A stretch of DNA of 7,509 nt from Pseudomonadota bacterium. Lineage in GTDB: Bacteria; Pseudomonadota; Gammaproteobacteria; Burkholderiales; Gallionellaceae. The notes below the pieces were generated by a model, which saw only the letters and a program-made list of their open reading frames with translations, made no database searches and was not told the DNA's origin. The stretch covers positions 1 to 7,509 of the forward strand of contig JAJXWG010000078.1 in assembly GCA_021781695.1 (NCBI GenBank). Direction: 5' to 3'. Positions 1-4,750 of this stretch are shown here, one piece after another. Position 1 is the stretch's first letter. Each line of letters begins with the position of its first letter. Both the position numbers and the translations under genes were made by a program.

Positions 1-746
1 ATGCGGAAAAGCACGGCATCCCGGTGGACATGAAGCACAAGCAGGGGGGTTCTCCCTACTCGATGGATGCAAACCTGCTGCACATCTCGTTTGAGGGTCG
101 CCATCTCGAGAATCCCGCGGCGGAGGCTGAAGAATCCATGTGGCGCTGGACGGTGTCGCCTGAAAAGGCGCCCGATGATGCAGAATATCTGGAACTTGAG
201 TTTAACCAGGGCGACATCGTTGCGCTCAACGGCAACAGGATGAGCCCTGCTCAGATACTGACCAAGCTGAATGAACTTGGGGGCAAACACGGCATCGGGC
301 GTCTGGATCTCGTCGAGAACCGCTATGTCGGCATGAAGTCGCGTGGCTGCTATGAGACGCCTGGAGGCACCATCATGCTCAAAGCACATCGCGCGATCGA
401 GTCCATCACGCTGGATAGGGAAGTTGCGCACCTGAAGGACGATTTGATGCCGCGCTACGCGTCGATGATCTACAACGGCTACTGGTGGGCGCCGGAACGC
501 ATCGCGTTGCAGACGCTGATCGACCATACCCAACAGACCGTCAACGGTTGGGTGCGCGTCAAGCTGTACAAGGGCAATGTGATCGTGGTCGGGCGCGATT
601 CCAAAACCGATTCGCTGTTCGATCCCAACATCGCCACCTTTGAAGACGACAAGGGCGCTTACGACCAGAAGGATGCGGCAGGCTTCATCAAACTCAATGC
701 GCTGCGCCTGCGCATCGCGGCAAAACTGCACCATAAAGGAAAATGA
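1..746 (+). CDS. argG: Argininosuccinate synthase, C-terminal part (5' end outside window)
   Basis: ArgG joins citrulline and aspartate with ATP to make argininosuccinate, the penultimate step of arginine synthesis, in the cytoplasm. The window enters the gene in frame at base 3, leaving 247 residues of a protein usually about 400 long. Family landmarks, counted from base 3, are KQGGSPYSMDANLLHISFEG early in the fragment, then ENPAAEAEESMW, TVSPEKAP, GIGRLDLVENRYVGMKSRG, YETPGGTIM, the IYNGYWWAPER block and the near-terminal KLYKGNVIVVGR and YDQKDAAGFIK. These belong to the synthetase and oligomerisation region; the N-terminal ATP-binding P-loop lies upstream and is not visible. The stop is TGA at 744-746, one base before the ppnP start, so the next gene is probably translated from the same mRNA. 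No frameshift or internal stop is seen. Identification is by recalled family motifs and is very secure. Confidence 0.97.
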   Translation, partial: AEKHGIPVDMKHKQGGSPYSMDANLLHISFEGRHLENPAAEAEESMWRWTVSPEKAPDDAEYLELEFNQGDIVALNGNRMSPAQILTKLNELGGKHGIGRLDLVENRYVGMKSRGCYETPGGTIMLKAHRAIESITLDREVAHLKDDLMPRYASMIYNGYWWAPERIALQTLIDHTQQTVNGWVRVKLYKGNVIVVGRDSKTDSLFDPNIATFEDDKGAYDQKDAAGFIKLNALRLRIAAKLHHKGK

Positions 747-747
747 A

Positions 748-1059
748 ATGACACAATTCGATAACGTCAGCGTCGTTAAACAAGGCAATGTATTTTTCGA
801 TGGAAAATGCGTATCGCACTCTGTGCTGTTTCCGGATGGCACGAGAAAGACCGTCGGCGTGATCCTGCCCAGCACCCTGACCTTCAACGTGGGTGTGCCG
901 GAGATCATGGAAATCACCTCGGGCACCTGCCGCGTGAAAATAGGCGACGAGATAGAGTTCAGGACCTATGCTGCGGGCAGTCAGTTCTCGGTCCCTGCGA
1001 ACGGGAAATTCGTCATCGAAGCGGATGAAGTAATAAACTATGTATGCAGTTTCGGTTGA
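748..1059 (+). CDS. ppnP: Pyrimidine/purine nucleoside phosphorylase, PpnP (YaiE/DUF1255) family
   Basis: This encodes 103 residues, slightly longer than the roughly 94-residue E. coli PpnP. Family members are small cupin-fold proteins that phosphorolyse many purine and pyrimidine nucleosides to the free base and ribose 1-phosphate. Family-like segments are FDGKCVSHSVLFPDGTRKTV at about residues 18-37, GVILPSTLTFNVGVPEIMEI following it, the TSGTCRVKI turn, the AAGSQFSVPANGKF cupin segment, and the terminal YVCSFG, which resembles YLCRYL at the E. coli end. The ATG at 748 was chosen because AAAGGA (735-740) lies 7 bases upstream. The frame stays open back to 640, but that extension lies inside argG and has no family resemblance. 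The pairing with argG in one transcript has no obvious metabolic logic. The family call is strong; the substrate range is assumed from the family. Confidence 0.92.
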   Translation: MTQFDNVSVVKQGNVFFDGKCVSHSVLFPDGTRKTVGVILPSTLTFNVGVPEIMEITSGTCRVKIGDEIEFRTYAAGSQFSVPANGKFVIEADEVINYVCSFG

Positions 1060-1076
1060 TGCTGTTCTGATTCGAC

Positions 1077-1086
1077 AGGAGGAAGG
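1077..1086 (+). promoter_or_regulatory. Strong ribosome binding site of the YajQ-family gene
   Basis: AGGAGGAAGG contains a full AGGAGG core and ends 2 bases before the ATG at 1089. The core itself (1077-1082) is 6 bases from the start. It is the best Shine-Dalgarno match in this gene cluster, which suggests that YajQ is made at a high level relative to its neighbours. Confidence 0.8.
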
Positions 1087-1088
1087 CC

Positions 1089-1577
1089 ATGCCAAGCTTT
1101 GATATCGTATCCGAAGTGGAAAAAACCGAAGTCAAAAACGCGGTCGAGCAGACCAACAAGGAAGTGTCCACGCGCTTCGACTTCAAGGGCTCCGATGCCC
1201 GTGTAGAACAGGCCGAAATGAAGCTCACCGTATGGGCCGACAACGAGTTCCAGCTCGACCAGGTGCAGGACATCCTGAATGGCAAGCTGGCCAAGCGCGG
1301 CGTGGACATCAAGTGCATGGAGATCAGCGACAAGATCGAAAAGGTCAGCGGCAACAAGGTCAAGCGCGGTTGCGAAGTGAAAGTCGGTGTGGAGATCGAG
1401 CTTGCCAAGAAGATCGTCAAGCACATCAAGGACAGCAAGATGAAGGTGCAGGCGAGCATACAGGGAGACACCGTGCGGGTCACCGGCAAGAACCGCGACG
1501 ATCTTCAGGCGGCAATCGCCTTTGTCAAGAAAACCATCACTGAATTTCCGCTGCAATACCAGAATTTCCGCGACTAA
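1089..1577 (+). CDS. YajQ-family cyclic-di-GMP/nucleotide-binding protein
   Basis: At 162 residues this matches the usual family length of about 160-163 from end to end. It opens with MPSFDIVSEV and closes with QYQNFRD, both hallmarks of the family. The conserved STRFDFKG segment (about residues 27-34), the KLAKRG segment, KKIVKHIKDSKMKVQASIQG and VRVTGKNRDDLQ are all present. The fold is two RNP-like alpha/beta domains. Homologues bind nucleotides, and some Xanthomonas and Pseudomonas members bind cyclic-di-GMP and act as transcription co-regulators; whether this protein does so cannot be told from sequence. The start has a very strong ribosome binding site. The gene follows ppnP by 29 bases and precedes the DJ-1-like gene by 18. 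In E. coli yajQ lies close to yajL, also a DJ-1 family gene, so the association may be old. Confidence 0.95.
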   Translation: MPSFDIVSEVEKTEVKNAVEQTNKEVSTRFDFKGSDARVEQAEMKLTVWADNEFQLDQVQDILNGKLAKRGVDIKCMEISDKIEKVSGNKVKRGCEVKVGVEIELAKKIVKHIKDSKMKVQASIQGDTVRVTGKNRDDLQAAIAFVKKTITEFPLQYQNFRD

Positions 1578-1595
1578 TCCTCAAGGGAGGACGCC

Positions 1596-2138
1596 ATGAA
1601 GACTGTGCTTGTGCTGTTTGCCGAAGGCAGCGAAGAACTCGAAGCCGTCACCATCGTAAATATTCTGCGCCGTGCAGGCGTTGAGGTCACACTGGCGGGC
1701 CTTGCAAAAGGCCCGCTGAAAGGCGCGCGCAACATCATCCTCATGCCTGATGCCACACTCGATGCGGTGTTGCATGAGGATTTCGACATGGTCGTATTGC
1801 CAGGCGGCCAGCCCGGCACCGACCGCCTCAAGGCCGACGCGCGCGTGCTGGAACTGGTGAAAAGAATGGCAGAGATGGGAAAGATTGTCTCGGCGATCTG
1901 TGCTGCCCCCTCCGTGCTGGCCGCAGCAGGATTGCTCGACGGCAGGCAGGCGACCTGTTATCCCGGATATCTGAAAGATGCGCCATCCGTCCATCTCAGC
2001 AAAGCGGCGGTCGTCGAGGATGGCAATGTGATCACCTCCAGAGGGCCCGGGACTGCGATGGATTTCGCGCTGACGCTTGTCGAAAAGCTGGCAGGAAAAG
2101 CCAGGCGCAATGAAGTCGAAGCCGGATTAGTGCGCTAG
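1596..2138 (+). CDS. DJ-1/PfpI family protein, YajL-like
   Basis: This is a 180-residue protein of the DJ-1/ThiJ/PfpI superfamily, full length for the DJ-1/YajL branch. The fold is a flavodoxin-like sandwich, normally a cytoplasmic dimer. Visible key residues are Glu16 in FAEGSEELEAV, which corresponds to Glu18 of human DJ-1, and the nucleophile elbow AICAAPSVL with Cys102, corresponding to Cys106 of DJ-1. The VLPGG motif is at 67-71 and the signature ITSRGPGTAMDFAL near 146-159. Where human DJ-1 has His126 this protein has Tyr122 (CYPGYLKD); E. coli YajL also lacks the histidine. Family roles proposed are oxidative-stress sensing, chaperone activity and glyoxalase or deglycase activity, the last of which is disputed. 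The ATG is preceded by AAGGGAGG (1583-1590), 5 bases away. It ends one base before the methyltransferase start. Confidence 0.93.
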   Translation: MKTVLVLFAEGSEELEAVTIVNILRRAGVEVTLAGLAKGPLKGARNIILMPDATLDAVLHEDFDMVVLPGGQPGTDRLKADARVLELVKRMAEMGKIVSAICAAPSVLAAAGLLDGRQATCYPGYLKDAPSVHLSKAAVVEDGNVITSRGPGTAMDFALTLVEKLAGKARRNEVEAGLVR

Positions 2139-2139
2139 C

Positions 2140-2886
2140 TTGTTGCAAAAAAAAATACCGCCCGCCGTCATAGCGCTGCTTTTGCAGTTTGTTGCGTTTG
2201 CGCTGGTCTTTTCCTGCGTGAAGCTGTTCGGGTTTCGCATCGCACTGCCGGTATTCGCGCTGCTTTGCGGCCTTGTTGCAGCCGTCTTGAGCCGTTTTGT
2301 AAATCTTGCAAGCTGGTGGCTGTTCATCCAGTTGTTATTCGTACCCGCTTTGGTCGCGATGCAGGGGCTGGACATCCCGCCCCGCATTTTCCTTGTGGCT
2401 TTTCTGCTCATGCTGGCAATATACTGGAGCGCCTACAGGACGCAGGTTCCGCTATACCTCTCAAGCGACAAAGTCTGGCATGCGCTGGAAGGACTGCTGC
2501 CCGAAACCGGTTTCCGCTTCATCGACCTGGGCTCGGGGTTGGGCGGTGTGCTGAAGCATCTGGCCAGCGTCCGTTCTGATGGGTTTTTTCAGGGAATAGA
2601 ATATGCGCCGTTGCCTTTTCTCATCGGCCGCCTGCGATGCATGAGTTTGCAAAATTGCAAAGTGAACTGGGGCAGTCTGTGGGATTGCAATCTGGCAGAA
2701 TACGACGTGGTGTTTGCCTATCTGTCGCCTGTGCCCATGGAAAGGCTGATGTTCAAGGCTAGAGCCGAGATGCGTCCCGGCACGCTCTTCATCAGCAGTA
2801 CTTTTGCGGTGCCGGAACAGGCGCCAGATAGCCGCATCGAGGTGGATGACATACACGGCTCGACTCTGCTGGTCTGGCGCATGTAA
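2140..2886 (+). CDS. Membrane-anchored class I SAM-dependent methyltransferase-like protein (TTG start)
   Basis: This 248-residue protein has two halves. The first 100 or so residues are strongly hydrophobic, with probable membrane segments at about 9-28, 33-52, 57-74 and 82-97. From about 110 a short class I methyltransferase domain follows. It has motif I FIDLGSGLGGVLKHLA at 127-142 (acidic Asp129 and a glycine loop), an acidic second strand GIEYAPLP (Glu154) followed by LIGRLR, a motif-IV-like YDVVFAYLSPVP (188-199), and RPGTLFISSTFAVP (212-225). This points to S-adenosylmethionine binding at the cytoplasmic membrane face; the substrate is unknown. Start choice: the frame is closed upstream by TAG at 2128-2130 and no ATG lies before residue 74, so TTG at 2140 or 2143 is the likely start. 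There is no convincing Shine-Dalgarno, so translation is probably coupled to the DJ-1 gene one base upstream. Codons 3-5 sit on a nine-A run. Confidence 0.85.
   Translation: MLQKKIPPAVIALLLQFVAFALVFSCVKLFGFRIALPVFALLCGLVAAVLSRFVNLASWWLFIQLLFVPALVAMQGLDIPPRIFLVAFLLMLAIYWSAYRTQVPLYLSSDKVWHALEGLLPETGFRFIDLGSGLGGVLKHLASVRSDGFFQGIEYAPLPFLIGRLRCMSLQNCKVNWGSLWDCNLAEYDVVFAYLSPVPMERLMFKARAEMRPGTLFISSTFAVPEQAPDSRIEVDDIHGSTLLVWRM
2147..2155 (+). repeat. Nine-A homopolymer at the start of the methyltransferase gene
   Basis: Nine consecutive A residues cover the third to fifth codons of the methyltransferase frame. Runs of this length are prone to replication and transcriptional slippage and to sequencing indels. 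A one-base change here would put the TTG start out of frame with the rest of the gene. Confidence 0.9.
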
Positions 2887-2887
2887 G

Positions 2888-3112
2888 TCAGTGGCATTCC
2901 AGAAATCGAGCCAGAGCGAAAATATCAAACGGCCAGCCGAGTTCCGCACCGTCCGTGCGCATGATCACAGGAATCTGCATGCCATATCTTGCAAACAACG
3001 CATCGTCATCAATGATATCGAAATAGGTATAAGCTGCCCCGGTTTGCTCAAGCATTGCACGGGCCTCATCGCACAGATGGCAGCCCTGGGTGCCGTAGAG
3101 CCGGATTTGCAT
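2888..3112 (-). CDS. Glutaredoxin-like thiol-disulfide protein (DUF836 type)
   Basis: This is a 74-residue thioredoxin-fold miniprotein. The N-terminal strand leads into YGTQGCHLCDEA with a dithiol CHLC active site (Cys11, Cys14). The cis-proline motif is at IPVI (Pro48), and the end has the DGAELGWPFD segment typical of the DUF836 glutaredoxin-like group. It probably acts as a small cytoplasmic thiol-disulfide oxidoreductase, but its partners are unknown. It is the last gene of the minus-strand operon: its ATG (3112-3110) overlaps the HAD stop by one base (TGATG). There is no Shine-Dalgarno, so translation by re-initiation from the gene ahead is likely. Its stop codon is one base from the stop of the convergent methyltransferase gene. 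Confidence 0.88.
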   Translation of the reverse strand: MQIRLYGTQGCHLCDEARAMLEQTGAAYTYFDIIDDDALFARYGMQIPVIMRTDGAELGWPFDIFALARFLECH

Positions 3113-3768
3113 CAGTGCAGGCTGATAATGCGCCAGCCATGCTGTTCGGCATGCGCGCGCAGTGTTGCATCGGGGTTTGCAGCGACAGGATGCTTTACCC
3201 TGCCTAGCAGCGGAAGATCATTCAGCGAATCGCTGTAGAACACCGTGTTCTCAAAACTCTCCAGCGTCCAGCCACGTTCTGCAAGCCATTCGTCTAGCCT
3301 CGCGATCTTTCCTTCACGGAAACAGGGGATGCCGGCAACGCGGCCCGTAAACTCGCCATTTCTTTGTTCAGGTTCGGTCGCGATCAGGTGATCTATGCCA
3401 AATTCCCGTGCGATCGGTGCGGTGACAAAGCTGTTGGTCGCGGTGATGATTGCGCATACGTCGTTGCGATGCTGGTTCACCAGATCGCGCGAGGGCTTTG
3501 TGATCATAGGCATGATGCTCTCGCGCATGAATTGCTGGTGCCATGCATCAAGCACTTTTCTGGAATGGCGCGACAGGGGTTTTAACTGGAAATCCAGAAA
3601 CTCGTGGATGTCGAGTGTGCCGGCCTTGTATTGTTCATAAAAGGCGAGGTTCTTCACCTCGAAGAGTTCGCGGTCGAGCACGCCTGTGCGTATCAGAAAC
3701 TGCGACCATTCGAAATCGCTGTCGCCGTTGAGCAGTGTATTGTCCAGATCAAACAAGGCTAAATTCAT
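3112..3768 (-). CDS. HAD superfamily subfamily IB hydrolase (phosphoserine-phosphatase-like)
   Basis: The 218-residue protein carries all four HAD motifs. Motif I is FDLDNTLL with nucleophile Asp7 and acid/base Asp9. Motif II is IITAT at 107-111. The motif III lysine is Lys154 in REGK. Motif IV is FYSDSLNDLPLL with Asp180 and Asp184, which coordinate magnesium. A helical C1 cap is expected between motifs I and II (about residues 14-90), typical of subfamily IB with SerB-like members. It is therefore a probable cytoplasmic Mg-dependent phosphomonoesterase, but the substrate cannot be told; phosphoserine and histidinol phosphate are known within related proteins. The ATG (3768-3766) overlaps the hda stop as ATGA, implying translational coupling. 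Upstream there is only a weak purine stretch, GAAGAA, next to the repeat at the end of hda. A HAD gene just after hda is, from memory, common in betaproteobacteria. Confidence 0.9.
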   Translation of the reverse strand: MNLALFDLDNTLLNGDSDFEWSQFLIRTGVLDRELFEVKNLAFYEQYKAGTLDIHEFLDFQLKPLSRHSRKVLDAWHQQFMRESIMPMITKPSRDLVNQHRNDVCAIITATNSFVTAPIAREFGIDHLIATEPEQRNGEFTGRVAGIPCFREGKIARLDEWLAERGWTLESFENTVFYSDSLNDLPLLGRVKHPVAANPDATLRAHAEQHGWRIISLH

Positions 3769-4442
3769 TTATTTTCTTCATTCCCACGCAAGCGGGAATC
3801 CAGTTGGTTGTTAATAACTTCCTTGAGCAAGGGCACAGATGGCGCACGCTGCAGCCGCCTTGAGTGTTCATCCAGCGCATCGAGCGCTGCAAGCAGACTC
3901 GGCAGATCGCGCCTTCCATGACGCAGCAGGTAATGAGAGACTTCCGGCGCAAGTGAAAATCCCTTGTTCAGCGCGTGCTTCGCGAGCGCCTCTGCTTTCT
4001 CTTCATCGCTCAAGGTCTGCACCTGGTAGACCAGCCCCCAGCCCAGGCGGGTGCGCAAATCGTCGCGCAGCGCAAGATGCAGCGGCGACTTTGCACCGCT
4101 CATCAGGAGCATATTGCCCTTCTCGCGCATCCGGTTGTACAGATTGAACAGTTCGATCTGTGCTGCATGATCCAGACAATCAACGTCATCCACGGCAACG
4201 ATGTCGGCAGGTTCCGGCACGCAGGCTTCTGCATAGACTGCATGGAGGGCTGAGTTTGCGCAGGCTTTCAGCAGATGGCTCTTGCCGCTGCCTTCAACGC
4301 CCCAGAGGTAAATGCATCGCTCTGCACCATCACCGGAAAGGGCATGGCGCAAGACAGAGAGCAATTCGCTGTTGTGGCCTGCCACAAAATTATCAAACGT
4401 CGGGTGCCAGGGAGGCGTGATGTCGAGCAGCAACTGATCCAT
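3765..4442 (-). CDS. hda: DnaA regulatory inactivator Hda, with repeat-derived C-terminal tail
   Basis: Hda is an AAA+ protein that, bound to the DNA-loaded sliding clamp, stimulates ATP hydrolysis by DnaA and so limits re-initiation of replication. With the start at 4442 it is 225 residues. The N-terminal QLLLDI (3-8) resembles the QLSLPL clamp-binding peptide of E. coli Hda. Walker A is GVEGSGKS (48-55) and Walker B IVAVDDVD (81-88). A sensor I-like LLMSGAKSP is near 112-120, the box VII region RDDLRTRLGWG at 126-136, and the sensor II region RHGRRDLPSLLAALDALD at 174-191. The family normally ends near SVPLLKEV (202-209); here a further tail, LDSRLRGNEENK, comes from a dispersed repeat. Start: tandem ATGATG at 4445-4440, and another ATG at 4463. 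The 4442 or 4445 start puts the clamp motif at the extreme N-terminus as in homologues. No clear Shine-Dalgarno is seen. It heads a three-gene overlapping operon. Confidence 0.92.
   Translation of the reverse strand: MDQLLLDITPPWHPTFDNFVAGHNSELLSVLRHALSGDGAERCIYLWGVEGSGKSHLLKACANSALHAVYAEACVPEPADIVAVDDVDCLDHAAQIELFNLYNRMREKGNMLLMSGAKSPLHLALRDDLRTRLGWGLVYQVQTLSDEEKAEALAKHALNKGFSLAPEVSHYLLRHGRRDLPSLLAALDALDEHSRRLQRAPSVPLLKEVINNQLDSRLRGNEENK
3778..3803. repeat. REP-like dispersed palindrome inside the hda 3' end
   Basis: The core is ATTCCC (3780-3785) and GGGAAT (3794-3799), flanked by TC and CCAG. This resembles the short ATTCCC...GGGAAT palindromes scattered in betaproteobacterial genomes, including the Neisseria family of such repeats. 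On the plus strand the stem has one A/C mismatch, but in the minus-strand RNA, that is the hda transcript, it becomes a G-U wobble. That gives an 8-bp stem with a UUGC loop. It lies wholly within hda and ends 10 bases before the HAD start codon. No other copy is visible in this window. Confidence 0.8.
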
Positions 4443-4444
4443 CA

Positions 4445-4477
4445 TTGACGACACATGCAGCATGAGCAGTTTATAAT
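4445..4477 (+). promoter_or_regulatory. Possible plus-strand promoter with perfect -10
   Basis: TATAAT at 4472-4477 is a perfect sigma-70 -10 hexamer. The best -35-like hexamer is TTGACG at 4445-4450, but the spacer is 21 bases, longer than the usual 16-18, so use of this pair is doubtful. Transcription from it would start near 4484 and give the transporter a leader of about 265 bases containing both hairpins below. The site sits 3-35 bases upstream of the hda start, so it would also interfere with the hda leader. Confidence 0.3.
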
Positions 4478-4583
4478 GCTAAGTTGGCGAAAACCGGCCA
4501 GCCAGCTGTCGGACGGCGTAACCAACAGCAATCTTTGCAGAACAGCAAAACGGAATAGAATCATTTTGAGCGCGAAATTTTAC

Positions 4584-4616
4584 TTTGTATCTTGATTCGA
4601 AAGAACTGGATACAAA
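4584..4616. promoter_or_regulatory. 8-bp perfect inverted repeat, operator or leader hairpin candidate
   Basis: TTTGTATC (4584-4591) and GATACAAA (4609-4616) are exact reverse complements separated by 17 bases that include the palindrome TTCGAA (4596-4601). The geometry fits a dimeric regulator site (TGTATC, 17 bases, GATACA) or an RNA stem with a large loop. A binding factor cannot be named. Confidence 0.5.
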
Positions 4617-4637
4617 ACAGGTTGCAGAGTGGTCGTG

Positions 4638-4653
4638 GCAGTTGCAAAACTGC
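4638..4653. other. Compact GCAGTT-GCAA-AACTGC hairpin
   Basis: A perfect 6-bp stem (4638-4643 with 4648-4653) closes on a GCAA loop, a GNRA-type tetraloop if transcribed from the plus strand. No T-tract follows, so it does not look like an intrinsic terminator. It lies about 100 bases ahead of the transporter start, in its probable leader. Confidence 0.45.
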
Positions 4654-4750
4654 TTATGCTGCCGACCGTTTCATTTTACCCGAAGAACCCCGTTATCAAA
4701 ACTTCCATGATCTTCCATCTTCAGACTAGCCGTTAAATAAAGGGAATTAC

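Larger units (their letters stand above)
4443..4750. other. Divergent intergenic region between hda and the MFS transporter
   Basis: These 308 bases hold no credible gene, tRNA or insertion sequence. The stretch is more AT-rich than its surroundings and carries the regulatory candidates listed separately: TATAAT at 4472, a wide inverted repeat at 4584-4616, a compact hairpin at 4638-4653, GTTGCA repeated at 4621 and 4641 (20 bases apart), and TTTGC/GCAAA facing each other at 4534-4549. It must contain the promoter of the transporter and probably that of hda. Confidence 0.8.

Noticed and set aside
24..26. ATG at 24 as a true start of the first gene
   Set aside because: The frame is open to the left edge and the residues before it (AEKHGIPVD) continue the ArgG sequence, so the gene is simply cut by the window.
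640..747. An upstream extension of ppnP starting inside argG
   Set aside because: The added residues have the arginine-rich look of shifted argG and the ATG at 748 has a well-placed ribosome binding site and family-typical length.
4638..4670. Hairpin at 4638-4653 as an intrinsic terminator
   Set aside because: The stem is short and is followed by TTATGCTGCC rather than a T-tract.
4691..4700. CGTTATCAAA as a DnaA box near hda
   Set aside because: It shares only the TTATC start with TTATNCACA; the required CACA is absent, and no other 9-mer in the intergenic region fits on either strand.
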